Assembly: GCA_018398765.1 (NCBI GenBank)
Contig: JAHBMJ010000176.1
Span: 2,036 to 27,035 of the forward strand
Direction: 5' to 3'
DNA from: Chromera velia
Lineage: Eukaryota > Sar > Chromeraceae
DNA: 25,000 bases
Each line of letters opens with the position of its first letter. Within the stretch, counting starts at the first letter, position 1. The notes under the pieces were generated by a model. It had not been told where the DNA came from. It saw only the letters and a program-made list of their open reading frames with translations, and searched no databases. Made by a program: the position numbers and the translations under genes. Shown here piece after piece: positions 1 to 8,462 of the stretch.

Positions 1-4
1 GTGC

Positions 5-1164
5 ATGATGAAAGGTAAGGCAATTGGTGAAGCGGCTGCTTCAATCATTCATGCTTGGGCACAGAGTACTAAGAAGAGATTTCGTGTTGCTTTGTCTCCG
101 CAACAGCTTGCAGAAGACATCAGTGCTAGTGGTTTTCAAGTCAGCAGTCGAACCATCCGTCGCATTCTCAATAAAAAAGTAGCAAAAGAGCCCGTGTACA
201 AGCGCCACCATAGAGTTCAACAGAGGACTTTTACAGCAAAGGATGAGGAGGACATTGTGCGCTTCGTTCGAGAGGCAGGCCTCTATGGAATCTCCTGCAG
301 AGAAGTCACCCGGAAGCTCAATGCACGAGTGCGGAAGAAAAGCACTGTCAGTCCCACAAGATTCTTGCATGCATACATCATTCATTCCAGCCTTATGCAG
401 TGTGTTCCTCTTTTTATCCTTGTTATGTGCAGCCATTCACCTTTTCCACTGTTTGGCGTCATATGACCATGCGCATGAAAGACAGGCTTGAATTCAAGAA
501 GCCAGACTACCATCCACCCATTTCATCAGACACCAAAGCACACAGGCTGTTATGGGCAAAGGAAACAAAAGAACGGAAATGGAATTGGGAGAGAGTGATA
601 TTCATCGATGAAACACATTTCAAGATGGGGAGAAAGGGGGGCGTACGTAAGCAGTGGGTGCTGAAGGGTGCACCGTTGTGGCGTCCATACCTGCATCAGG
701 AGGGGGAGGGATTCACCGCTGTCATTGCTTTTTCTGCACGTGATGACATGCCCACAATGATCCGCATTTTTAAGTCATGTAAGAAAGAGAACTACAGAGA
801 CTTCTTAAAGGAAGTGATGCTGAAACGGAAGGACCCCGTTGCAGTGATGCATGACAATGCGCCTACTCACCGTGCCTTGATCACACAGAGGTTCTGCAAA
901 GAGAGAGGCATCGTCTTGGTCACTCAACCACCGTACTCACCTGATGTACAGCCAGTAGAGGATGTGATTGCATTGCTTAAGCATGAGGTGTATGGTGCAA
1001 ACCATGTGTACAGCAACAGAGAAGCCCTGGAAACAGCTGTGCAGAAAGCTTTCAACGCATTCAAGCAAAACACACAGATGCGCACAAATCTTGCCATGTC
1101 CATGCCTGATCGCATTGAGAGACTAGAGAAAGCAAAAGGAGCATGGGCCGCAAAGAAAGCATGA
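5..1164 (+). CDS. Tc1/mariner-like DD34E transposase, probably one intron
   Basis: Cut-and-paste transposase of the Tc1/mariner superfamily. The N-terminal part (5-328) carries a helix-turn-helix-like region (LSPQQLAEDI, then VSSRTIRRIL), as expected for binding the element's terminal repeats. The C-terminal part (433-1164) carries the DDE core: FIDETHF, then HDNAPTH, then PPYSPDVQPVED, with 34 residues between the second Asp and the Glu (DD34E). The two parts lie in different frames. Removing 329-432, a 104-nt GT-AG segment (donor GTGCGG, pyrimidine-rich tract before TGTGCAG), joins them in phase as LNAR|PFTF and gives 351 residues, the usual Tc1 length, with D167, D249 and E284. All three catalytic positions are kept. 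The alternative to an intron is a decayed copy with an indel. The left terminal repeat lies outside the window, and no right repeat could be matched. Confidence 0.85.
329..432 (+). other. putative 104-nt intron in the transposase gene
   Basis: A GT-AG segment starting GTGCGG and ending TTATGTGCAG, preceded by a pyrimidine-rich stretch. Its removal fuses the DNA-binding and catalytic halves in phase. Its length is close to the 100-nt intron at 6014-6113. Splicing is inferred from frame and signals only. Confidence 0.5.
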
Positions 1165-1226
1165 CTGATACAAGACTAACCTGGAGAGAAACGGTTCCAC
1201 CTCACTCTTCCTGCAAAGGTTTTTTT

Positions 1227-1262
1227 ATGATGAATATTCCATATGAAATATTCATTCATCAT
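1227..1262. repeat. imperfect palindrome downstream of the transposase
   Basis: ATGATGAATATT (1227-1238) faces AATATTCATTCATCAT (1247-1262); the right arm has four extra bases. It lies 62 bp after the transposase stop. It could be a 3'-end hairpin or part of the element's terminal region. No TA-flanked terminus could be assigned. Confidence 0.45.
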
Positions 1263-1296
1263 CTTTCTCTATCACCCTAGAAAACGCTTGCAAAAT

Positions 1297-1794
1297 TCAT
1301 GCCGTATGTTGTAAATGAGTTGGCACAATTTCCCTAGGAGCCCACATATGCCTAGTCTTGATACTAGTAACTAAACTGACCAAATTATAGCGAGGACGAC
1401 CTGGTCGTTCGTGGCAGCTCATGCAACGTAAGCGGCAATGCCTCGCCTCCCAACACAGGTCATCGAAAAAGGACTGCCACTCGTCGTGCCTCAACTTGAG
1501 AAAGTTGAGGTTGCATAGACGTAGTCGATACTCTGTGTCCTGGACGGGGCAGATGTGATCCTTCTCAAGATTCCAGCGAAAGAAAGTGATCTTTCGCCGT
1601 CTCCCTCTTCCAGGTATCCATCTAAATTGTTCCACTAACTGCAGAGGCTCCCCACAGCCAGTCTGCCCACACACACCGCCCATTCCCATTAAGATCCATG
1701 CATGTGCGTGCTGAGTGAGCGCATGTCGCTCTTCTCGCGATGGGACAGACGAGGGAGAAGGAAGGAGACAGGAAGCAACAGGTGTGCCCCCCAT
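1297..1794 (-). CDS. hypothetical Cys/Trp-rich protein or exon
   Basis: An uninterrupted 165-codon frame with an ATG at 1794. I do not recognise the family. The middle is protein-like, rich in aromatic and charged residues, with Cys/His pairs: CGQTGC near residue 42, then HICPV, LRLC, the ending CRLRCMSCHE, and the phrase DEWQSFFDDLC. This spacing could bind a metal, but no named zinc-finger pattern fits. The N-terminal 30 residues are Ser/Pro-rich and low in information, so the true start may be internal or the frame may be an exon of a longer gene. It converges with the transposase on the other strand, with about 130 bp between them. Confidence 0.4.
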   Translation of the reverse strand: MGGTPVASCLLPSPSSVPSREERHALTQHAHAWILMGMGGVCGQTGCGEPLQLVEQFRWIPGRGRRRKITFFRWNLEKDHICPVQDTEYRLRLCNLNFLKLRHDEWQSFFDDLCWEARHCRLRCMSCHERPGRPRYNLVSLVTSIKTRHMWAPREIVPTHLQHTA

Positions 1795-1799
1795 GAAAG

Positions 1800-2525
1800 T
1801 CGCAATCTTTAACGCTTTAGTCTACCTGTGAAAATTTGCGAGATTGAACTCTTTATAAGTGGAGCCTGCTCGACTATATATAGTTCTAAAGAGTCTTGAG
1901 CTTCATTATGAGATAGCTTTTCATATGGTAGTAGTTGAGAGCTGAATCTGCTGTTTGATCAGTTTTTAGCTCTGGTATCATAATCACGATACGTAGACGG
2001 TCAGCATGATTGATGCATACACATGCAGCCAGGCCCGCTAGGCGGATGCATGCATACATTTAAATTCAACAATGCCAACTGATTTGCAACGAGCTATACA
2101 AAGCATTGGACATATGATAAATAAAAAAAAAAGACCCAGCAAGATACCGAAATCATGACATAATCACAGACATATAGTCTTTAATTGCAAAAAAAATTTC
2201 TTTTTTTTTTTTCTTTTCGTCTTTTCACTGACATTTCTAGTAACATTTTTGGTTGTTTTGCACAATAAAAGTTTGTGTAGCTAACCTATATTATAAAAAG
2301 CTTTTAGGCTTTGAATGAGGCGACTTTTGGCCGCTAAAAACACTAAAAATCAACCGTAGAAACCCAGCTGTCATATAGTAAACGATGCACCTTATTTTAC
2401 ACCTGTTTTGCACCTGATTTAAGGTGCAAACTTGTTTTTGCACCAGCACCAGCTTCTTATGCACCTTATGCACCTTAATTTTCATACAGTGTCTAAATAT
2501 AACGTTGAAAGTCTGAATATGCATG
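1800..2525. other. AT-rich intergenic stretch, no gene seen
   Basis: AT-rich DNA with homopolymer A and T runs near 2125 and 2190-2215 and a TATATATA motif near 1876. At 2385-2480 the motif GCACCT/GCACCA recurs about eight times, once inverted as AGGTGC. This part probably includes the 3' flank of the minus-strand ankyrin gene. I see no RNA gene or coding frame that can be defended. Confidence 0.5.
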
Positions 2526-3984
2526 TCAGTCTGCAGAGGCTCCCGCTGGTACCAGAAGTGCTTTCATCTCAGAAGACCTGTTGAGCTGCACAGCAAGCTC
2601 ATGAGGGGTCTTTTCGTCCCTATCTCTCAACTGGAGGTTTGCACCTCTTTGAACGAGGAGGCGTACAATTCTAATCACACCCCATTTGATAGTATGATGC
2701 AGAGGTGTTGAACGTGCCCTTTGTGTGTGAGCATTCACATCGGCACCGTGATTCAAGAGGATCTCTAAGACCCTCCTCACAGACGTAATGAAACTCTTCT
2801 TCCTGGTGTGGGGACTGTCATGGCGGATCCCTCCAGGAATTGCCATCCTAATCGGAGTTGTGCCAAACCGGCAGGGCACATTAACCCTGGCACCGTTGTT
2901 GACCAGAATCTGCACGTATGCGGGTCTAGCTCTCATTGTAGCATTGATCAAAGCTGAATTGTCATCATCATCAACAGCATTGATATCGACCCCCTTTCCA
3001 AGGGAGAGCAACAGTAAATCCTCAAATTCCTGCCAGGAAAAAAAATGAATGAGAGATTCATCCTCACGCCCCCCCGGAGGGCTAATCCTCAGATCAGCCA
3101 CGTCGGACGTTTTCACGAGAAGATCTTTCAAGGCCGCACTGATGGTAGAGCGAACAGTGGGGTTCCCCTTTTGAGGGTTATAGTTCGGTTTGATCCATTC
3201 GTACTCTTCACTCCCAGTGTTCAGGTGTCGCTCTGCCGTCTCACAAGCGACTTGCATCCCTCCCCCTCGCATTCACGTTTGCCCCCTTTGCAATCAACGA
3301 CCAAACCATTTCCCACCGACGTAGACAGCACGCAACGATCACAACCATGTCGCCTTTGCGTACATCCCTGACACTCGTGCCTTTTGGCACCTTCCCTGCT
3401 TTGACCTCCAAGTCCGGATGGTCACTCAATATCATCTCAAAGGCTTCCATGTTGTTCGCACACATAGCCCTGATCATAGCCGTCTGGCCCTCTGCAAGTT
3501 CATTCACATCTGCCCCCACTTTCAGGCAAAGGCGAAAGTCGTCTCCCTGACTTGTATCCTTAAATAAGTTAGACATCGACAGCTTGAACGTCTCTGCCGA
3601 CAAAGGTCGAAACTCATGAATCACACCCCCCATGCCCAACTCGTACAGGTGACCCACGTCTATCCTGACGTGCCTGCTGATCACCTCACCAATCTGCCTC
3701 TCGCCAATCTGCCTTCTCATTTGTTTTGACAGGTTCTCTACCGCCACCTAGACTGCCACAAGAGCTGTGACGTCCTTGGGGTGCATACAGGGGACAGTCA
3801 TTTCCGCAGCAGCAGCTGCAGCTGCTGGCTCCTCATCCCTGTGTTCTACCCTCAAAGTGTGCTCAAGAATCTCAAGTTTCCTCTGGATGTACTGGAACTC
3901 AGAGGTGACAGAAGCCTGCAACGACTTCAATTGCTGCAGGTACTCTCCAGCTGTTAAGAGTAAAGCAACACCTGCCTCTGTCAT
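2526..3984 (-). CDS. coiled-coil plus ankyrin-repeat protein, frame interrupted (introns or pseudogene)
   Basis: Ankyrin repeats are protein-binding helical repeats; no enzymatic role is implied. The gene begins at ATG 3984 with a heptad-like helical segment (LQQLKSLQASV, then YIQRKLEILEHTL) and an Ala run, followed by repeat units ending in VGADVNE, KGANVNARG, KGVDINAVD, NGARVN, HGADVNA and RGANLQLRD, each with a TPL/SAL-type helix. The last frame ends at 2526. Two interruptions are visible. An in-frame TAG at 3748-3750 separates the coiled coil from the first repeats, with the same frame open on both sides. A frame change lies near 3245-3275 beside a run of five G. A 48-nt GT-AG segment (3748-3795) would remove the TAG in phase, but its splice signals are weak. 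Either short introns or a decayed gene is possible; the ankyrin assignment itself is firm. Confidence 0.7.
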
Positions 3985-4194
3985 TTTGGATCAAGAAAAT
4001 TGTTAGGGTATGACACCTAAAAAAAAAAAAAAATATAATTTAATTACAAACCTTAGGGGTATGTGTCACTCTGATTAGTTATAACTCTAAAAAGTGGTTT
4101 TTTTAGGTTTTTAGGATGAACTGAGCTTATTCCTACGATAACACAACTTTTTAAATTAAATCTTGTGACCTTTTATATATAGGAAAATCAATTT

Positions 4195-5000
4195 GCCCTC
4201 TGAGGTTCGCAAACGCTCATGACGTTGGTTTGCAAACCTAATCCCCTAACCTAACCAAACCTGTCTAAACCTGGTTCCAAATGGCTTTTGCATGAATACA
4301 AAGAAGATGTAAAGCAAACATAACCTGGCACTTTACCAGGAAATATCAGACAAACCGATCATTCAACGAATGTAGGAAATTGAGTGTAAGTTCTACTCCG
4401 TTGCGGATGGACAAACAAAGCTCTTCACGGTGTGGTGGCCACCTGGAAAGGCAAAGTTTGTCCTAACCAAATTCCTCAATCATGTGTATGGTTTCTACGG
4501 ATCGATCGAAAGACGATCAAGCAAACAAAGATTGTGCCGGAAAAGAAGAGAGGGGAAAAGGGGGGGGAGCAGGACAAGGAGAATACAGTGGCTGCTGTGA
4601 ATGCTGATACGAGCGAGGCTGTATCCCTTTCCTGAAACACTCATGCACAGTCATGAACAGAGTGTTACAGACGTGGTCCTACCGGTAAAAACATACAAAA
4701 TGTGCTTTTAACAGATCATTCACATAGAGATTTCAGAAGTTTGACCAGGCTTGGATGGGTTTGAAGAGGTTTGAAAGGTTTGAGTCTGGTATGACCATGG
4801 TTTCCAAACTAATTCTAAACCTTATATAGCGAATAGGTTTTAAACTCATCTGAACCTACCCTAACCTACCCTGACCTTAGCCACTTGACCCTATTTTAGC
4901 GTTTTTTAAGCTTTTCTAGTAAATTGAGCTCCAAAAATCTCTTGTAAAACGTCAAAATTTTAATTTCTTATTGAAAAACCTAACTTCAAACCTAAGGTAC
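4195..5000. repeat. AAACCT/AGGTTT-rich repetitive region
   Basis: Short degenerate motifs of the type AAACCT and CCTAACC occur at 4195-4275 and again at 4800-5000. The inverse type AGGTTTGA lies between them at 4742-4785. The first and middle clusters are roughly inverted (CTAAACCTGGT against GACCAGGCTTG). They resemble degenerate subterminal arrays of a non-autonomous transposon more than telomeric DNA. No exact unit length can be set. Confidence 0.4.
4372..4635 (+). pseudogene. small coding-like remnant, family unknown
   Basis: From 4372 one frame without an ATG reads KFYSVADGQTKLFTVWW and continues PPGKAKFVLTKFLNHVYGF, which looks like genuine protein, before running into a basic tract and a stop near 4600. 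A second frame, open to 4635, ends in a hydrophilic tail (EQDKENTVAAVNADTSEAV) that also looks natural. The two would join near the run of seven G at about 4560, suggesting an indel in a decayed gene or exon. It sits between the inverted AAACCT-type clusters, so it may be cargo of a dead element. I do not recognise the family. Confidence 0.25.
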
Positions 5001-5698
5001 CCTCATAGAGTATCAGACCCTAGGAAAATTGCTCACTGAGTGTAATGCCAGAGTCGTGCACAATATTAGCAGGCGTTCTCTCGTAAGGAGTGCTCTTCGA
5101 GTGTGACAATTGGGTTGGAGAGAGTCTCCCAGAGAGAAAGGTGTGGAAGGGTAACTTCAAGTTTGGGTTAGCTGCATATCCACCGACCGATACATGCAGA
5201 TTCTCCTTTGCTTCGCTCATGCATGCTTCGCTCGAAACGCGCGGGCTCTGCATGCATGTGTCTCGGTTCGATCGGCGGACGCGCGCGCCGTCTCGCCGTC
5301 TCCTCTTGTCTCGTACGTGTCAGATATATAGCATCTACATATACACCCACCCCATCTCCGTCGACTCAATCGACGATCGACTGACCGATTACGTCGTTAC
5401 GTCGTCGTATCAGACGTTATGACAGATGATCCTGAGTGACTGCTCATTTAGTAGTCCAACATCGTGCCTTGATTTGATTTGATGCGGGCGCGTTGAGGAC
5501 GGGCGCTTGACGACACTTCAGTTCTCTGTCCGCTATTCAGGGGAGACCGACAGCTTTGCTGCGATCAGGCCGACAGGTCGAAATCTGATCGATCGATTTG
5601 CGATTATCGGACACTCAAGTAGACAGGGAGGGTACTGTTTCCTAGATACGCACGCTTTCTGCTCTGCAGATTCACTGTTTTGATGTGTGTTGACGCAG
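5001..5698 (+). promoter_or_regulatory. non-coding stretch upstream of the 5.7-kb gene
   Basis: GC composition rises here, with CG-rich phrases such as GGACGCGCGCGCCG near 5277 and a TATATAGC at about 5324. Frames exist on both strands but have no recognisable protein character. It is most likely upstream or 5'-untranslated sequence of the gene that follows. A possible splice acceptor (TGACGCAG, ending 5698) precedes the coding frame. Confidence 0.3.
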
Positions 5699-6255
5699 GA
5701 GGAAATTTGTTCGCCTTGTGTGTCACCAGTTTGCAAACAGCTACGTGCGTAAAAAGATTTGGGTAGTGATGGAGGATGTGTTGAAGGAAGCCTGGTGGGT
5801 GAGTCTGCGTGATGGCGAATTTCGGGAGGAAGAGAAGAGACTGGTGGAAGCCCTGCTGAAGCAGCACGAGACGGAAAGAGAGAACGAGGCCTTGGAAGAA
5901 GTCGGAAGGTTCATTGGAACGAAGTTGAGCGCTCTGAGGCAGACTTTTTTGCGAGAGTGGATGGACTGCCTGGGGTCTTGGTGGGTGCCCTTCTGCCTCA
6001 CGCGAGTCTGGAGGTGGGTAGATGATTGTTGGCACCTTTGTTTCCCGTATTGAAGCACTGTTTGTTAATTTCATTTTTTATTTTGGCATCCATGACTGCG
6101 TTGAAGTTTGCAGGTGGTGCGGAGAGCAGCTGGTTTGGCCGTTTCTGCATGAAGAGAACGAGGCAGACAGACTGACTGCAGACGAACTACGCGAGTGCTG
6201 TCGACCCCGGAAGCTGAAGGATCCTTTGCGACGGATTCGGAGTTTTGGAATGTGA
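5699..6255 (+). CDS. hypothetical helical, Trp-rich protein, two exons
   Basis: An unrecognised protein. The frame is open from 5694; the first ATG in it is at 5769 (MEDVLKEAWW), and a possible acceptor at 5698 would make this an internal exon. Exon one runs to 6013 and contains a charged helix (REEEKRLVEALLKQHETE) followed by a Trp-rich stretch (WMDCLGSWWVPFC). A 100-nt intron, 6014-6113, has donor GTGGGT and acceptor GAAGTTTGCAG. Its removal joins VWR to WCGEQLVWPFL in phase, and reading continues through a charged tail to TGA at 6253-6255. The coherent hydropathy across the junction is the main support. The frame stays open again just after the TGA (next entry), so this may be part of a longer gene. 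Confidence 0.5.
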
Positions 6256-6258
6256 AAA

Positions 6259-6966
6259 GTGGACCTTGCTGGGTGTTTTGCTGTTCTGACAGATCTCGGA
6301 GGGGGGGGATACGAGCGGAGTCAGCTTCACTTGTTTGCCCTTAAGAAGAATTGGCAGAGATTTGGAATCGGTCCTCATCGCGACCTCCGCAGACTGCTAC
6401 GTCGGGCGTGTGTGTGGCTGTGGACATTCAAGGGCACAATTTTGTCCTTGGTGGGAACAAAAGTAACACTGAAGCTAGCAAAGAGTTTGGGTGTGGTTGT
6501 GGCAGCTCGATGTTTTATTCAGTACTTCGTCTGTCTGCTTGAAATTGTTCGTGAGGTTTTGCCGTCAGGTGAGATTGTGGCCTCCTGGGTGCTGTTCCTT
6601 CCCCTGTGGTGTGGGGAGTGTGTCGCCAAGTGGATGCTGGGGGTTCTGGGTAGCAGGCATTCCTCGTGCATAAGAAGAAACGAAGTAGAGGAGGACTCTT
6701 TTGACCTTTTGTGTTGGAGTCCTTTACTTCATTCGACCTTCCATGTGAAGGTGAATGCCGTCTCCTTGTTTTTCTACCTGTACGTTGGGGCTGTGGGTTT
6801 CTTGATCTTTAGCAGAGTGATGAGCAGATTGACGAGACTGATTCGATTGTTTGGAGAGGCGATGATCCCAAGAAGGCCCCTCCTGTACATCAAAATGAAA
6901 CACACAGCCACAAGACTCAGAGAGCCTGCGGGGGAGGGAGTTCTTTGTCGAAGAGAAAGACTTTGA
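6259..6966 (+). CDS. hypothetical membrane-like ORF in the same frame as the previous exon
   Basis: A 235-codon frame directly follows the TGA at 6253-6255 and is in the same phase. It has no ATG at its beginning; the first codon after the stop region is GTG at 6259. It contains several hydrophobic stretches (for example FIQYFVCLLEIV, IVASWVLFLPLWCGE and VSLFFYLYVGAVGFLIF) separated by basic segments such as SRLTRLIRLFG. This would suit a membrane protein, but low-complexity nuclear DNA can mimic it. A 51-nt segment, 6242-6292, ends in TTCTGACAG and would splice out the TGA in phase, though its donor GTTTTG is weak. I infer either a third exon or an unrelated open frame. Confidence 0.35.
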   Translation: MDLAGCFAVLTDLGGGGYERSQLHLFALKKNWQRFGIGPHRDLRRLLRRACVWLWTFKGTILSLVGTKVTLKLAKSLGVVVAARCFIQYFVCLLEIVREVLPSGEIVASWVLFLPLWCGECVAKWMLGVLGSRHSSCIRRNEVEEDSFDLLCWSPLLHSTFHVKVNAVSLFFYLYVGAVGFLIFSRVMSRLTRLIRLFGEAMIPRRPLLYIKMKHTATRLREPAGEGVLCRRERL

Positions 6967-7603
6967 AGAGTGATCAAATTTCAATTTGATTCTACAAAAA
7001 GGCAGACAACAGGGCAGGAACACCGAATGACTCCTGACAGGTGCAGACAGTTAACGAAAGGCATCCAGACAGAAGCGAACACACGGTTGAGAAGGGTCTG
7101 GCCGGCCATTTGTTGTTTAGTCCGAGGAGCCATGTGTTGATTTCATAGGTACAAGTGACGTGCGCTCTGTGGCATATTTCTGCAGAAACAGTTTATATTT
7201 TCACAATGACATTTGACCCGTTGTCTAGCCCGTCGTCCGGCGTGTCAACTGAGCAGCATTTTCTTGTGTCATTCTGCCTTGCTCTTTTGCACTTCCGTGC
7301 GTCTTTCCTCTCTCTTCTTTCTCCTCTCTCTTCATCTTTTCTCTGTTTTCCACCTCTTTCATCTCTCCTTTTGCTCTCTCTTCTCCCTTTTCCTCGTTAC
7401 TCTTCTTCTTTCTCTCCCCATGCAGCCATGCTCTCCCTCATTTGCTCTCTGGATCCTTCTATGCTTGAATTCCTTCCAGATTTCCTTTCAAGGTCTTCGT
7501 CTGTTGCCCGATTTCCTTGACACTCTTGCTAGCACTCTTGGCCGTCGGCGCCTCGCACCTTCGTAGCCTCGCACCCTGGCTCGCACCTGATTGCATATCA
7601 ATG
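6967..7603. other. non-coding, pyrimidine-rich tract at 7260-7570
   Basis: The first part has no coding signal. From about 7260 the plus strand is dominated by C and T (runs of TCTCTTC, CCTCTTTC), which opens two plus-strand frames made almost only of Ser, Leu, Phe and Pro. This is compositional. It could be a long pyrimidine tract of an intron or a 3' flank. Confidence 0.5.
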
Positions 7604-7677
7604 AATAGTATTCATTCTATCATTGATTCTAGTATTCAATGACATTGAATACTAGAATCAATGATAGAATGACTATT
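7604..7677. repeat. 74-bp near-perfect palindrome (foldback)
   Basis: The left arm 7604-7641 and right arm 7643-7677 are reverse complements over about 35 bp, with a single central base (7642) and one 3-base bulge in the left arm (AATAGTATTCATTCTAT against AATAGTCATTCTAT). The arms are AT-rich. As RNA it would form a long hairpin; as DNA it would form a cruciform. It fits a very small MITE/foldback insertion or a hairpin RNA precursor. No target-site duplication is obvious. Confidence 0.8.
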
Positions 7678-7967
7678 AAACTAAATATCAAAGTATTATC
7701 AATCGATCAATGAAGAGCTTACATGAACTTTCAGTATCTTTCAGTTGCGATATCAATCTAAATATCAATCTAGTACCCCAGCTAGTATGGTAGTAGTACC
7801 CTTCCAGGGGGCCTTCCTATATTTTTGTGTCTATATTTTTTAAAAAAATTCTTGATTTAAAAAACGGTCAGCTAGTATATACACGAAAACTCAAATAAAA
7901 TCGATCACTACGAATCATAACATTTTCCTCTAATTTGGCTCTAAATTTCACCATACATATACCCGTG

Positions 7968-8042
7968 ATGATGATGATGATGAGGTGACTTAACCCGCCA
8001 GCCATCGTGTCGGACGACGTGTTCCAATGGCAAAGGGTGAGC
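7968..8042. repeat. dispersed repeat, copy 1 (GAT run plus conserved 50-60 bp)
   Basis: A (GAT)n run is followed by TGACTTAACCCGCCAGCCAT, then CGTGT, CCAATGG and TGAGCA. A matching copy lies at 24150-24222 in the same orientation. Relative to that copy this one has 12 extra bases between CGTGT and CCAATGG, which keeps codon phase in the frame that runs into the retroelement fragment at 8007. The repeat is therefore probably part of the same element. Confidence 0.6.
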
Positions 8043-8462
8043 AACCCGTATGCCGCTTCCAAAGATGACACCCCCTGGACTGCCGTCCTCTCTTCCCAAG
8101 CTCAAGAGAAGAAAACAAAGCACGCAGGGGCATGTGGGGATAAGGGATACGACTTCATACCACTCGTGAGTCTAGTTGATGGCACACTGCACAAGGAAAC
8201 CATTCAAACCAACACATTTCTGTGCAGGCTGGCCGGACTGTTAAGTGAGAAGTGGGAGCAGGGGTATGGGAAGGTGTATGGACGAATCCGAGTGAGGCTG
8301 CAAGTCGTCCACCTACGGGTAGCAAGTGCGTGCATTATAGGGGCACGCGAGGCCACTCAGGCGAAGGGAGAGAGATGGAGGGAGCTAGGGGGGGAGTCAG
8401 CAGTGCACTCATCCTCATGGATGACTGAACCGTACAAAACTGATCGATCAACTAGAACTTAG
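8007..8462 (+). mobile_element. retroelement C-terminal fragment (reverse-transcriptase-type ORF tail)
   Basis: The translated fragment resembles the extreme C-terminus that follows the reverse transcriptase in retroelement polyproteins of algae and other protists. The order is a Lys-rich helix with KHAGACGDKGYDFIPLV, then a segment with LCRLAGLLSEKWEQGYGKV, then IRVRLQV and a final Arg/Ala-rich helix. The resemblance is from memory of family patterns, and I suspect a non-LTR element. Only the tail is present; no reverse transcriptase motif is seen nearby, so this is a truncated fossil. Age cannot be judged from one copy. Confidence 0.5.

Noticed and set aside
4195-4280. Interstitial telomere of the CCCTAAA type
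   Set aside because: Motifs are irregular (AAACCT, CCTAACC) and never form a run of exact telomere units.
5090-5422. 110-codon plus-strand frame
   Set aside because: No protein-like pattern; overlaps minus-strand frames of similar size in CG-rich upstream DNA.
7155-7566. Leu/Ser/Phe-rich plus-strand frames suggesting membrane segments
   Set aside because: The stretch is strongly pyrimidine-rich and two frames are open at once; no domain pattern.
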